NCBI GenBank assembly: GCA_964006375.1
Contig: OZ023264.1
Location: 10,736,225 to 10,800,224, forward strand
Source of the DNA: Tillus elongatus
Lineage: Eukaryota > Arthropoda > Insecta > Coleoptera > Cleridae
DNA: 64,000 nt
Reading direction: 5' to 3'
Position numbers and translations under genes: made by a program
Shown here: positions 10,930-25,800 of the stretch, one piece after another
How the letters are laid out: every line of letters begins with the position of its first letter
Numbering within the stretch: the first letter of the stretch is position 1
The notes under the pieces: generated by a model
The model's database searches: none
The model's input: the letters and a program-made list of their open reading frames with translations, nothing else
What the model was told of the DNA's origin: nothing

Positions 10930-11797
10930 AGTACGCAATGTTCATCAAGATACAAGGGTTGGTAGCCTGACTAGGAAGTAAATCTAGGGCATCTCCTCTG
11001 AGAGCTACAATTAGCGAAGTCTCCTTCTCTCTCTCGCCCCAACCATTTGCTGTAGCAACGGCTTCAAACTGGTGTAGATAAATACCCCACGGGACTCATC
11101 CATCAAATGTGGAGACCTTAATTCGTACGATCAGACTATCTTCGAGTCTGATTGGCACCCTTTGCTGAGTATCACACTTATTTTCTAGTGATTGTATTTT
11201 CTGTAGTAGTTCTTCTTGTATATTCGTCAGCTTGTCATGTACATTGTCGCTGATACCCTTTTTCCCCTCAGGGCTCGTCCGCGGCCTTGCCGCCCCGATA
11301 GCACTGCAACCTTTGGTTGATTGTGCACATCCTTAGTCTTACTCCACCCAACTCGGCTTTCTACTTGCTGAAGATATCGTCTTTTAGCTGCTTCATACGT
11401 TCGTCGACACATAATGTAATATTCTCAATTCTGCTGACCTGTTCTTGTAGAATTTTCTTTGTTTCTTGATCTCTTCCCTTCATTCTTTAGTCTCTTCATC
11501 TCTTTTTCTGACTTCATCTTGTCTTCTCATTTCTTCTTTGGTTTCTTTGTCTCTTTTTGGCCTTTTTATCTTTTTTCTCATTTCTTCTTTGGATTCTTCG
11601 TTTATTTTTCTGACCTTTTCATCTCTTTTTCTCATTTCTTCTTTTGCTTCTTCGTCCCCTTTTCTGGCCTATTATCTCTTTTCCTGGCCTTTTTATCTCT
11701 TTTTCTCGTTTCTTCTTTGGCTTCTTCGTCCATATTTTTAATGTCATGTCAAATAGCTGGGTGTCCATATTGGCTGTTGCGTTACGTTTCTTAGGCA
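10930..11797 (-). pseudogene. gypsy-like LTR retrotransposon gag remnant
   Basis: The minus strand begins MPKKRNATANMDTQLFDM near 11797. It continues as a long Lys/Glu/Arg-rich charged stretch (KEEMRKRD-type imperfect repeats, coiled coil likely), then at about 11130-10985 reads VSTFDG-VPWGIYLHQFEAV and EREKETSLIVALRGDALDLL. That pattern (FDG...W..Y..QFE......W...E....L...LRG.A.+.L) is typical of gag from Ty3/gypsy-like elements. Several stops and frameshifts are present, and protease and pol are absent. The primer-binding-like site at 936-952 of the next kilobase lies upstream, as expected. Confidence 0.6.
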
Positions 11798-11935
11798 TAG
11801 ACGTACCTAAAGCTGGTACACAGTTGATTCTGTTTCAACCACCCAGTTATGAATTACTGCTGACACTGTTCTTCCAGATATTCTAGAAATCTCCACGTTG
11901 TTCAACGAATATTCTGAAAAATAGCAGCTTGAAAA

Positions 11936-11952
11936 TCCTACTTCTGACACCA
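11936..11952 (-). other. Primer-binding-like site of the gag element
   Basis: The minus strand reads TGGTGTCAGAAGTAGGA about 140 bp upstream of the gag start, close to the TGG..CAGAAGT.GGA pattern seen after 5' LTRs of insect LTR elements. The 5' LTR would then occupy roughly 11955-12450, but its outer boundary cannot be fixed because no second LTR is present. Confidence 0.35.
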
Positions 11953-12763
11953 GTTGTTACGTTCTTCGCTGCTATATTTTGTGCGCAATATATCAAGATC
12001 TTTGAGGTTCGCAGGTTGAACCATGACATTGACGACTGGACGATAAGTCAGGCCCGTGTTACTCCCAATTTTTACCTTTTTAACGGGAAAGGCTGCATCA
12101 AAGGCAAATTAAAAATGTTCCCAGAATACTTCAAATACGTCGTCCACCGAAGTGTTTTCGCAGAAACTATCGTAATTAAAAAATATTTTTGGTGGATTTT
12201 AGTGGCTGATAATTAGGTTTAATTAGTGAAGAATCAAAAGACTAATAATTATTTTATGTTCAAACGGTGGGTAACATTAAACTGAATTGCGGAATGCTAA
12301 AGTTATTCTATTTCTACATTTACGCATACACTTTACTAACTAGTCACTTTACACTTACAATAAGGATCAGTAAGTAACTGATACACATGATAAGGCACTT
12401 GTTATACAAGATGTTTGAGCCGTATCTTCCATACATGCAATTATCATGTGAATGATGTTATTATGTGGCCAGCTTTATTTTCTAGGTGATAGCCTGACAC
12501 AGTTCGTTAGTTCTAGTAAATATATTACATATATTCACTTTTATGTGGATTATCACGCAGTGTTCGTGTTATAAAATATTATATGTTGTATATTACGTAA
12601 AGCATTATTTTATGGTATGCTAGTTATACATTTTTAGCCTCAACTTGAGCTAGGTATTTAAAATTCGAATAAAATTTACACCCTAAAATGACTTCGAAAT
12701 AAACTTGCCAATTATTTAACTTTATAGTGGCTATAAAAGCTTTTATTAAATTCTCTATATAGA

Positions 12764-12912
12764 GCCTCGGTGGTTCAGTGGTAAGAACATGTGCCTCTGA
12801 ACCGAAGGGTACTAGGTTCGATCCCAAGGTTCTCATTTTACTTTTTTAGTACGACATACTGTACAATTAACATCACCCGAGCTTGTGGAAGTGTATTTGA
12901 GCAAGTTAAATG
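12764..12912 (+). mobile_element. tRNA-derived SINE (copy 1)
   Basis: The head looks like a tRNA: GCCTCGGTGGTTCAGTGGTA holds an A-box, and AGGTTCGATCCC a B-box, in a stretch of about 70 bp (12764-12833). It is followed by a tail with CATACTGTACAATTAACATC and AGTGTATTTGAGCAA. The same head and tail recur at 59087. Pol III transcription from the internal promoter is inferred. The acceptor stem pairs poorly, so it is not a working tRNA gene. Confidence 0.6.
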
Positions 12913-12929
12913 CTGAAAATTGTCGACGG

Positions 12930-13266
12930 TTGAAACTGAAATTTAAGGATTTGCAAAACACTCTTCTTGCGACATTTTCTTTACATAATCCTTATTTGTT
13001 ACAGGTTTTTTGCCTAAATATTGCCAATTTTGACGTTTTAAATCGCGACTTTGACGTTTCGAATCGCGACTTTGACGTTTCAAATAGCGACTTTGACGTT
13101 TCAAATCGCGACTTTTACGTTTCAAATCGCGACTTTAACGTTTTGAGGAAAACCCCAATTTTTTTTAATGCCAATAATATTCTTGTCTTTATACTTACAC
13201 ATCTACATGGTACATGATTCACCCTTTATAATACAAACACGCGTACCAAACTTGGTTGCCCTTACT
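12930..13266 (+). repeat. Older TA-core internal block with 21-bp array
   Basis: It corresponds to the internal block seen at 34.9-35.2, 40.5-40.8 and (inverted) 62.1-62.4 kb. It stops at GGTTGCCCTTACTTT, where a younger TA-core element (13267-14979) is inserted, and resumes at about 14990 with ACCGATATAAAC and ACACATAATTTTCCGGG. Confidence 0.6.
13026..13147 (+). repeat. 21-bp tandem array (TTTGACGTTTCAAATCGCGAC)n
   Basis: About 5.5 units of 21 bp with few mismatches. In frame it reads as FDVSNRD repeats, but no ORF context supports coding. Other copies of the same block (35048, 40645, 62230, 63958) have only one to three units, so this is a local expansion. Confidence 0.85.
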
Positions 13267-14979
<1,713 letters not shown>

Positions 14980-15117
14980 TTTTTATTTACCGATATAAAC
15001 TTTTTCCGAAAGAAAACACATAATTTTCCGGGAAACTACGGCCGATTTTCCTGGCTAACGAACTTATCGAAGCCACTTGCAATATGAAGGTACACAGAAT
15101 GTTTGATCAAAAGCGGC
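14980..15117 (+). repeat. Older TA-core block, continuation
   Basis: ACCGATATAAAC to GATCAAAAGCGGCCCATTAT, the right continuation of the block interrupted at 13267. It ends where the mariner-type element starts. Confidence 0.55.
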
Positions 15118-16260
15118 CCATTATTATACAGTCTGTCCCAAACTGGATGGGAATGTACTGCTATCTCCGTTAATATTATAGATAGGGAGACGGTTAAATT
15201 AGCAATGTTTTGTAGAATTTCATGATCGTTCCAAATATGACTCGTATTTTGTCCTGCCTCATTTCGGTTTCGAGTTATTAAAAAAAAAAAGTCGATTTCT
15301 TTTATTCAATATCTAAGTAACATTAAGACTTGCACATTATTAGGGAACTTTTTACAGAGTCATCTTTTTGTGCTATTCTCAACCTTGGATTGTCATTTGT
15401 TTTTGAGCTATAGGTATCAACGTTTGTTTTTATTATGGCAGCCATATTGGATTTTTTGCTCATATGGAAAGAGCTTTCCAACGATGTACAACGTGCTTGA
15501 GAAATCTTGTAATTGCACTGACAATTTTGAGAAAAACCGTTTTGAGGATAGACTTCAATTATGCATATGGTTACAAGGACAATGTCAGCAAGATGAAAAT
15601 TTTCATTTGAAAATAATATGGACTGATGAATCCAGATTTACAAATTGTGGTGTGTATAATCGCCATAATAGGCATTATTGGGCAAATGAAAATCCCCATC
15701 TAAAGGAAGAAACACAGATTTTGTATTGTTTGGTGCGGCTTATTAGGTAAAAAACTGTTATTTTCGTTTGTAGATTAGATAATTAAATTTAAAAAAATTC
15801 AGGTAGCTTCATTGTTGGTCCGTTCTTTTTTGAAAATAATTTAACTGGGGAAAGGTATCTTAATCTATTGAGAAATGATATCTCAACAAAAAGAGTTCAT
15901 GATAATTTAGACGAGATTTGGTACCAACAAGACGGTTGTCCAGCTCACAAAGAATTTTTGTACCAAAATTTTAATAATCCTGTCATTTGTAACAATGGGC
16001 CGGTTCAGTGGTGTTGCCGAAGTCCTGGTATAACACCCATGGATTTTTTATTTTTGGGGTACTCTGAATAATGATGTGTTTAAATTCGATCCACCACAAA
16101 ATATCAATGAATTACGAAACAGGATCACGCAAGCTATAAATCATATTAACCAAAACACCCTCACCAGGGTTTACAGGCATGTTTCAAAAAGATGTATAAA
16201 GTGCATTGAACAAAACGGTGGCCATATTGAACCATTTTCTATTTAGTGTATTTTTAAGTT
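15118..16260 (+). pseudogene. Tc1/mariner-superfamily transposase pseudogene (family B)
   Basis: Pieces in shifting frames encode FEDRLQLCIWL, then IWTDESRFTNCGVYNRHN (first catalytic Asp), GSFIVGPFFFENNLTGERYL, IWYQQDGCPAHKE (second Asp kept), PVQWCCRSPGITPMDFLFLG (third Asp), and a C-terminus QAINHINQNTLTRVYRHVSKR ending with GGHIEPFSI and TAG at about 16245. The spacing between the second and third Asp is 36 residues here, while related copies have 41, so a small deletion is likely. The DNA-binding N-terminus is not recognisable. A possible inverted terminal repeat (CAGTCTGTCCCAAACTGGATG at 15129) has no seen partner. Confidence 0.7.
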
Positions 16261-16564
16261 TCTATTTTATAATTTATTGATTTCCGTTTCTAATTGTGTT
16301 GTTTTGTGGAGTTTAAGTTCATATTTGTTATTGCCGAGTTTCGTTATTAAACTGTTTCACATAATATTACCTAGCATTATTACCTAATTAAGTATTGTAA
16401 ATTAAGACACAATATTTTTTTATCGTGAATCGTTACGGAAAATTATGTCAAATGTAGAAGTCTATTGTTAGACTCCATGGCCTACTGCTTTTTGAAAACT
16501 TTTTTTTGTCATTAGTTTTCTGGTATTGGATTTCATAGCCTACTATCCTCAAAACGGTTTTTCT

Positions 16565-16637
<73 letters not shown>

Positions 16638-16775
16638 TGAAACTGACAATGGACATGGGTTCTAGAGGGCCTAGTTCGCAGGCATTTGAAGAAAAAAAGT
16701 ATCAATTTCAACAGTCGTGCTCTTCTCGTTAGTAAATTTTTTTAAAGAAACTTCACTAAAAAGATAAATTTTACA
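16565..16775 (-). mobile_element. TA-core element fragment with (TA)n
   Basis: A (TA)n run (16567-16632) is followed by the family block (GAAACTGACAATGGACATGG, TTCTAGAGGGCCTAGTTCGC) and a degenerate terminal hairpin near 16730-16765. The other half is missing. Confidence 0.65.
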
Positions 16776-16780
16776 TATAT

Positions 16781-16782
<2 letters not shown>

Positions 16783-16838
<56 letters not shown>
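16783..16838. repeat. (TA)n microsatellite
   Basis: A TA run of about 55 bp immediately next to the preceding element, ending in ACAAATACATAC. Confidence 0.95.
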
Positions 16839-16840
<2 letters not shown>

Positions 16841-17379
16841 AATACATACATATATCAAACTTTGAAAACTTTCGAACCAAACGCAGAATTTAAAATTCCT
16901 TAAAAATATTATTTTTTAAGTATTTAAGTTTTTCTTAAGTTGACATAACATAGTACTGTTATAATAAGAGAGTTTCGACAAATAAAGAAAAAAATTCAAA
17001 TGTTTTTTATCATTATTAAATCAATTGCTAACTATTAGTCCTACACTTTCTTACGTAATATTGATAATCTGTGTTATTAAACTGGCAGTAAATATCCATA
17101 AACCGGTTGGTTTTATTTTGCAATCAAGACATTGAACTGCAAGAAAGTGTTTCATGGCTATGATTCTGTTTTAAGCAATTATTACTAAGTTAGATGTAAC
17201 ATAACTGTTGTTGATTTAATTAGCTATCAGAAAATAATAGAGACCAGCCAGTGCAACAAACAATTTGTGCGTAAACAGATTCAAAATATGTGTATTCTGA
17301 TGTGGCACAAGTGCATTTTGGTAAAAAAAACATAATAAAATGTGTGAGCTTATAAATGAGAATAAATGAAACTTGAAAA

Positions 17380-18384
17380 AAGCTGGACGTAGCAAATTTG
17401 GTATGGTATCGAATTTTTTTAAAAATTCTATTAAAAGACCGGGTTATATGCAACATCAAAGCTTAAAATATGAATCCAATAAGCATTAAAATGCTTAAAA
17501 TGTGCATAAAAAGTGCAACATTAAATAATAAAAACTCTGGACGCAGCAAGTGAGTTATAAAAGTGAATTTTCATAAAAATGTTTTTAATTACAAATACAT
17601 CGCTCTAATGCGAGCAGGCATCAATTTGGTTACCGGTATAGCCTATATAGTAGGAACAATGTACCATATTTTATCAAAATAATTATTTGAAAATGTACAA
17701 AAATTTTCTGTAAATAAACTTTAAATGTTTCCGAGAAAACTGGTCTCCTAGCCAATGAACCTTAGGTTAATAGCAAATTCAGTTATTGAAATTTGAAACA
17801 TTTAATGAAAATTCGCAAACAAAACACCCTTCCTGCGTTCATACAAAAATTTTCCGAAAATGAAGTTAAATGTTGGTTTCCTAACCAACAAAACTTACGT
17901 TAATAGTAAATTGAGTTATTGAAATCTGAAGGATTTAATGAAAATTTGCTACCAAAACGCACTTACTGCGTCCAGATTTTTTTCTCACAAACATGCATCA
18001 TATTTCGATAAAAAATGCTAAAATGCAGTAACGAATTTGTTCTACGAAAATTAGCTAAACATTATAGACAGTTAAACCATAAACTTCACTAAACCTACAG
18101 CGAAAGCATCAACTTAACTAAACCGACAGTCAAAGCATCGGAGAAAGGGTCTACTTGAAATGAATTTTCTGTAAATATTATGGTACATGGTTCAGCCTTT
18201 ATAATACAAATATGCGTACTTTGTTATTTTGGATATATGAATTTTGTTAGAAAGAAAACACTAAATTTTCCAGGAAAACCTTGTCCGATTTTCCTGGCTA
18301 ACTAACATATCGAAGCCACTTGCAAAAGGAAGGTACTCACCAAATTCGATCAAGCTCGGTCTATTATTTTTTGAGTTATCGGTA

Positions 18385-18462
<78 letters not shown>
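17380..18462 (-). mobile_element. TA-core element, 5'-hairpin half with TA tract
   Basis: The family end CTGGACGCAGCAAGTGAGTT is at 17523 and its inverted partner (CGCACTTACTGCGTCCAG) near 17972. A diverged second end (CTGGACGTAGCAAATTTGG) lies at 17385. The internal block and (TA)n at 18387-18460 follow. The block normally found beyond the (TA)n is missing. Confidence 0.65.
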
Positions 18463-18463
<1 letters not shown>

Positions 18464-18464
18464 T

Positions 18465-19520
18465 CTGTTCGTAAAAATTGTAACAAAACGTTAAAATACA
18501 GTACCGTCCGTCCCGTTGTTGTGTGAGACAGTTTCGTATTCTAATAATTCTACCGAACGTAATCGAGGTAAGAACATTTTAGGCTTGTCTTATTGTATTT
18601 AGTTATAGCTAATTTTCGGATATTTTTCTCAGTTCCCACGCGTCTATCCGTTGACGTCGAGTATCGCGGGATTTAGCGTAATTCCCCTCCATTACTCTAT
18701 TCCATCATTGTTGGCGTGTCGTAATACTTCTGGGAGGTGATGCTGTAGCTAACACAGATGTCTCAAGGGTATTGCGTACGACCCTTCCGATTCGACTCTG
18801 GTCTGGACGCTGTATGTACACAAGCAGGCCAATGTCGAGTCAGTATATGACAATATCCTTCCACAGGGTGTTCCCCTATAACCCTCCCGTTCCTTATCGA
18901 CGCCCTGACGTCGAGGCGTTTGATCGCGTGGTACCGGCTTCGACGGATAGACGCCATTTTAACTATTTGAGGAGCGTTTCTCTGATCGACCCAGTTAACG
19001 TCTGCATCCTCGGGTTGTAAACCACAACACTAGGAGTTCCCGTCCGCATGACTCCCGCATTTACTTTTCGTGTGGAAGAATTAATTTCATTGGCCCATCA
19101 CCAGTAACATAACTTGTTTTAGGATAAATTAGCGTGATAAGTACCTTTCACATTGTAAGAATACCAGTGGATTGTAACGTTTTATAATGTAATAAATAGT
19201 GAGGAAATCATATTCAGTCTATGTTATAACCACAAATAAATCTGCTACACCCATACAAACTTTCGGAAGGTCAGGGAAATACCGGGGGAGCGATTAAAGC
19301 CCGCAACCTCAGAGGTATCTATACGGCCTGTTATATCATAGGCTACCAGACCCTCTCCACAGAGCTATCCAGGCACTCTGACCACAACCGTGGCCAGAGC
19401 CTTGTGACGAGGTCACAGACATCCTCGCAGGGAGTAGCCCTTTCAAAATCTGGCGCCCGGGACCGTTCCCGTAAATCCGTTGATCTGTTCCGCTGAATAA
19501 TTCACCCCGTAAGTCAGGCC
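18465..19520 (+). other. GC-richer repeat, possible LTR-element leader
   Basis: This kilobase is much richer in CpG than its surroundings. Near 19451 it carries TGGCGCCCGGGACCG, similar to a lysine-tRNA-type primer binding site, preceded by AATAAA-like motifs at about 19193 and 19234. No gag or pol follows before the unrelated fragment at 19560. A solo 5' end of an LTR element is possible but unproven. Confidence 0.25.
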
Positions 19521-19559
19521 TCGTTACAATGTAATGTTCATAGGTCTATTGTAAGTAAG

Positions 19560-19830
19560 TATGAGAGCAGTGTATTGAGATGGTTTGGCATATAGAACGA
19601 ATGTGTAATGATATAATAAATATAATTTACAGAAAGCACGTGGATGGTAAGAGAGATTGTGGAAGACCCAAGAAAGCTTCGTCGCAAGTTGTTGACGATA
19701 TATTAAAGAAGAAAGATATCAAAAGTTTGTGTAATCGAAGAGTGTGTATGCAGAGATGTATGAATGCAGAAGAAGTGAAGATACAAGGTCAAGACGGAAG
19801 TGCATGGTAAAATATTGTTGGGAGATACGA
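19560..19830 (+). pseudogene. C-terminus of a non-LTR retrotransposon polyprotein
   Basis: The plus strand reads SSVLRWFG then IERMCNDIINIIYRKHVDGK and RDCGRPKKASSQVVDDILKK. It ends in NRRVCMQRCMNAEEVK. The W-FG-xx-ERM...GRP+ pattern is the common tail of insect RT-endonuclease polyproteins. Everything upstream is missing, so the piece is 5'-truncated. It lies opposite in strand to the R1-like element that follows. Confidence 0.6.
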
Positions 19831-19864
19831 TAAGCTTTGCGAAATGCCTCCCCCTTTATGAGAG

Positions 19865-22800
19865 TCACATGACAGGTAGTTTTTAAATTTTTTCCTATTT
19901 GAGGCGTAGCCGGCGCCGAAGCTATCTAGAACAAGAGGTCCCTCTGAAACTCCCAGGTTACCCTGGAATCATCTTGAGGTATATCTTCAGGATGAAGGGC
20001 TGTATTTTCTTCTTAGTAGTTTGTTGTAGATCCTACGTCTCCTGTCGTTCGCGCTGTACGAAGATTAGAAGTTCGGGTTCTAATTCTCAGTTGTTCTTTC
20101 CTCCCCCACTTTTTTTACTCATTATGGCGCTCATCAGCCCCCTAATGATCTCCCACTTCCGTTTATTGCTTATCTTAGTAGATATCACGTTTTCCACTGT
20201 GCGTTGCAGCCTCAAACTTTTATTCCATTCTCTATCCCATCTTTTGCAGTCGAATAAACTGTGCTATGCTGTATCTTGTAGATCGCAGTATCTATACTTG
20301 TCACTTTCTGTCTTCTCCATCCTCTTAGCATATAATTTGAATCTTTCATGTTCCTATACCTGAATCATATGATGATAGTCCATGTTTCTCTATCCACAGT
20401 TCAGCCATGCTCTTAAATTAGGGATTAGTGTTTTCGTCCACTGTGCCATACTATCCGTTCTTTCCCAGTCTTCTTGCCATACGTTAATTGTCTGCCTCCT
20501 TAGTAAATCTTGGACTTCTGTTGCATACCTTTTGGTTTTCTTATATAGAAGGCATCTTTCTCTTACCAGAAGATGGATTGGTATCTCAGCCGCTATCACC
20601 TAAGCTGCCTTCGTGGACACTCTTCTGTATGCCCTGACCACTCTAAAAAAAACGTTCCGCTATAATACCCCTTCCAAGCTATTACAAAGTGACCCTCTCA
20701 CTCCACACAGTATCTGTCTCCTAACACTACCGGGTCCACCGATTCTAGTTATTAGTCTGCTGGCCAAGGCCGCCCTTATATACCCTGCCTTGGTCACTGC
20801 TCTTGCTAGATGATCACCAAAAGTGCATCTGCCACCTATTATTATCAAGTAGCGTAACACCTTACAGGGCGTAAGCACGGCATTACCAAAAAAAAAACGT
20901 ATGCGTTGTCTTTTTCTCGCCCCTTTGATAATCAAAGCCTTTGTTTTTTGTGGAGCTAGCTACAAATCATGTCCTCTTATCCATCTTTCATTACGTCTTA
21001 GCGTCTCGTTGACCCTAAAAGTGAGCTCTTCATCATCTGCGGCTGTTGTAATCAATGCCACGTCATCAGCGTAAGCTATGGATGTTGCTCCCTCCGTTAA
21101 GTCTAGTCTCAGCACTCCGTCGCAGAAAATGTTCCATAAAATTGGTATAAGTACCGAGCCCTGTGGAAGCCCCGTCGATAATTCAATGTCTCTTCCTTTG
21201 TTCACTTTAATCATCCTTCTCCCGAAGTATGAGCACACAAGGTTTACTAAATACCGAGAAATACCCCTTCTTTGCAGCTCGTCAAGTATAACTTTTCATG
21301 AAGCCCTGTTAAAAGCGTTCTTAACATCAAAGGTGATGAGAGCACACCATCTATCACGTCTTTCGTTCCTAATTCTCAGCATTGCACCGATGGCCTGCAC
21401 TGTGGATTTGCCTCGTCTGAAGCCATATTTCCGGTGAGACAACCCGTCCCCCTCTTCAATCTCATCTTCTAATCTGTTCCTCATAGATAGCTCGTACACC
21501 TTCTTAGATGTATTAAGGGGACTGCACCCCGCACGGCTTGTTTCGGTAGAAAAACAACTTTGGCAACCTTCCATTCTTGTACCTTCAGGAGACCATTGAT
21601 TATGGGCAGTATCCATTTCGATGCCACCGTGGGCGGTACTGTTATCGCTTTGGGCGGGATTCAGTCGATGCCAGGTGAGTTTTCAGTCTTGATGTTATTC
21701 ATGGCTTTCTGCAGCTCTTCTAATGTGAAGGGTCTTACATCTTTACATGTTGTCAGTAGCTCCAGCTTAAAGTTTCCATCAGAAATAACCCCTCGACCAT
21801 TCATTATGGACAGTATCTATTTCAGTGCCACCGTGGCAGCTACTCTTATCGATTTGGGCGGGTTTCCGTCGATGCCAGGTGTCTTTCCAGTCTTGGTGTT
21901 ATTCACGGCTTTTTGCAGCTCTTCTAATGTGAAGGGTCTTACATCTTTACTTATTGTCAGTGGCTCCAGCTCAAAGTGTCCTACCAGAAATAACCCCTCG
22001 ACAACATTTAGTTCTTTCTCTGTTGTCAGTGGCTCCAGCTCAAAGTTCCCACTAGAAATAACCCCTCGACCATTCATTATGGATAGCATCGATTTCAGTG
22101 CCACCGTGGCAGCCACTCTTATCTCTTTGGGCGGGTTTCCGTCGATGCCAGGTTCCTTTCCAGTCTTGATGTTATTCACGGCTTTTTGCAGCTCTTCTAA
22201 TGAGAAGGGTCTTACATCTTTACTTATTGTCAGTGGCTCCAGCTCAAAGTGTCCTACCAGAAATAACCCCTCGACAACATTTAGTTCTTTCTCTGTTGTC
22301 AGTGGCTCGAGCTCAAAGTTCCCACTAGAAATAACCCCTCGACCATTCATTATGGATAGCATCGATTTCAGTACCACCGTGGCAGCCACTCTTATCTCTT
22401 TGGGCGGGTTTCCGTCGATGCCAGGTTCCTTTCCAGTCTTGATGTTATTCACGGCTTTTTGCAGCTCTTCTAATGTGAAGGGTCTTACATCTTTACTTAT
22501 TGTCAGTGGCTCCAGCTCAAAGTGTCCTACCAGAAATAACCCCTCGACAACATTTAGTTCTTTCTCTGTTGTCAGTGGCTCCAGCTCAAAGTTCCCACTA
22601 GAAATAACCCCTCGACCATTCATTATGGATAGCATCGATTTCAGTACCACCGTGGCAGCCACTCTTATCTCTTTGGGCGGGTTTCCGTCGATGCCAGGTG
22701 TCTTTCCAGTCTTGATGTTATTCACGGCTTTTTGCAGCTCTTCTAATGTGAAGGGTCTTACATCTTTACTTATTGTCAGTGGCTCCAGCTCAAAGTGTCC

Positions 22801-25800
22801 TACCAGAAATAACCCCTCGACAACATTTAGTTCTTTCTCTGTTGTCAGTGGCTCCAGCTCAAAGTTCCCACTAGAAATAACCCCTCGACCATTCATTATG
22901 GATAGCATCGATTTCAGTGCCACCGTGGCAGCCACTCTTATCTCTTTGGGCGGGTTTCCGTCGATGCCAGGTTCCTTTCCAGTCTTGATGTTATTCACGG
23001 CTTTTTGCAGCTCTTCTAATGTGAAGGGTCTTACATCTTTACTTATTGTCAGTGGCTCCAGCTCAAAGTGTCCTACCAGAAATAACCCCTCGACAACATT
23101 TAGTTCTTTCTCTGTTGTCAGTGGCTCCAGCTCAAAGTTCCCACTAGAAATAACCCCTCGACCATTCATTATGGATAGCATCGATTTCAGTGCCACCGTG
23201 GCAGCCACTATTATCTCTTTGGGCGGGTTTCCGTCGATGCCAGGTTCCTTTCCAGTCTTGATGTTATTCACGGCTTTTTGCAGCTCTTCTAATGTGAAGG
23301 GTCTTACATCTTTACTTATTGTCAGTGGCTCCAGCTCAAAGTGTCCTACCAGAAATAACCCCTCGACAACATTTAGTTCTTTCTCTGTTGTCAGTGGCTC
23401 CAGCTCAAAGTTCCCACTAGAAATAACCCCTCGACCATTCATTATGGATAGCATCGATTTCAGTGCCACCGTGGCAGCCACTATTATCTCTTTGGGCGGG
23501 TTTCCGTCGATGCCAGGTTCCTTTCCAGTCTTGATGTTATTCACGGCTTTTTGCAGCTCTTCTAATGTGAAGGGTCTTATATCTTTACTTATTGTCAGTG
23601 GCTCCAGCTCAAAGTGTCCTACCAGAAATAACCCCTCGACAACATTTAGTTCTTTCTCTGTTGTCAGTGGCTCCAGCTCAAAGTTCCCACTAGAAATAAC
23701 CCCTCGACCATTCATTATGGATAGCATCGATTTCAGTACCACCGTGGCAGCCACTCTTATCTCTTTGGGCGGGTTTCCGTCGATGCCAGGTTCCTTTCCA
23801 GTCTTGATGTTATTCACGGCTTTTTGCAGCTCTTCTAATGTGAAGGGTCTTACATCTTTACTTATTGTCAGTGGCTCCAGCTCAAAGTGTCCTACCAGAA
23901 ATAACCCCTCGACAACATTTAGTTCTTTCTCTGTTGTCAGTGGCTCCAGCTCAAAGTGTCCTACCAGAAATAACCCCTCGACAACATTTAGTTCTTTCTC
24001 TGTTGTCAGTGGCTCCAGCTCAAAGTTCCCACTAGAAATAACCCCTCGACCATTCATTATGGATAGCATCGATTTCAGTGCCACCGTGGCAGCCACTATT
24101 ATCTCTTTGGGCGGGTTTCCGTCGATGCCAGGTTCCTTTCCAGTCTTGATGTTATTCACGGCTTTTTGCAGCTCTTCTAATGTGAAGGGTCTTACATCTT
24201 TACTTATTGTCAGTGGCTCTAGCTCAAAGTGTCCTACCAGAAATAACCCCTCGACAACATTTAGTTCTTTCTCTGTTGTCAGTGGCTCCAGCTCAAAGTT
24301 CCCACTAGAAATAACCCCTCGACCATTCATTATGGATAGCATCGATTTCAGTGCCACCGTGGCAGCCACTATTATCTCTTTGGGCGGGTTTCCGTCGATG
24401 CCAGGTTCCTTTCCAGTCTTGATGTTATTCACGGCTTTTTGCAGCTCTTCTAATGTGAAGGGTCTTACATCTTTACTTATTGTCAGTGGCTCTAGCTCAA
24501 AGTGTCCTACCAGAAATAACCCCTCGACAACATTTAGTTCTTTCTCTGTTGTCAGTGGCTCCAGCTCAAAGTTCCCACTAGAAATAACCCCTCGACCATT
24601 CATTATGGATAGCATCGATTTCAGTGCCACCGTGGCAGCCACTATTATCTCTTTGGGCGGGTTTCCGTCGATGCCAGGTTCCTTTCCAGTCTTGATGTTA
24701 TTCACGGCTTTTTGCAGCTCTTCTAATGTGAAGGGTCTTACATCTTTACTTATTGTCAGTGGCTCCAGCTCAAAGTGTCCTACCAGAAATAACCCCTCGA
24801 CAACATTTAGTTCTTTCTCTGTTGTCAGTGGCTCCAGCTCAAAGTTCCCACTAGAAATAACCCCTCGACCATTCATTATGGATAGCATCGATTTCAGTAC
24901 CACCGTGGCAGCCACTCTTATCTCTTTGGGCGGGTTTCCGTCGATGCCAGGTTCCTTTCCAGTCTTGATGTTATTCATGGCTTTCTGCAGCTCTTCTAAT
25001 GTGAAGGGTCTTACATCTTTACATGTTGTCAGTAGCTCCAGCTTAAAGTTTCCATCAGAAATAACCCCTCGACCATTCATTATGGACAGTATCTATTTCA
25101 GTGCCACCGTGGCAGCTACTCTTATCGATTTGGGCGGGTTTCCGTCGATGCCAGGTGTCTTTCCAGTCTTGGTGTTATTCACGGCTTTTTGCAGCTCTTC
25201 TAATGTGAAGGGTCTTACATCTTTACTTATTGTCAGTGGCTCCAGCTCAAAGTGTCCTACCAGAAATAACCCCTCGACAACATTTAGTTCTTTCTCTGTT
25301 GTCAGTGGCTCCAGCTCAAAGTTCCCACTAGAAATAACCCCTCGACCATTCATTATGGATAGCATCGATTTCAGTGCCACCGTGGCAGCCACTCTTATCT
25401 CTTTGGGCGGGTTTCCGTCGATGCCAGGTTCCTTTCCAGTCTTGATGTTTTTCACGGCTTTTTGCAGCTCTTCTAATGTGAAGGGTCTTACATCTTTACT
25501 TATTGTCAGTGGCTCCAGCTCAAAGTGTCCTACCAGAAATAACCCCTCGACAACATTTAGTTCTTTCTCTGTTGTCAGTGGCTCCAGCTCAAAGTTCCCA
25601 CTAGAAATAACCCCTCGACCATTCATTATGGATAGCATCGATTTCAGTGCCACCGTGGCAGCCACTATTATCTCTTTGGGCGGGTTTCCGTCGATGCCAG
25701 GTTCCTTTCCAGTCTTGATGTTATTCACGGCTTTTTGCAGCTCTTCTAATGTGAAGGGTCTTACATCTTTACTTATTGTCAGTGGCTCCAGCTCAAAGTG

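Noticed and set aside
12764..12833. Functional tRNA gene
   Set aside because: The acceptor stem pairs poorly and a second copy (59087) shares the same non-tRNA tail, so a SINE head is more likely.
13026..13147. CRISPR-like array
   Set aside because: The 21-bp units are directly adjacent with no spacers, and the DNA is clearly eukaryotic.
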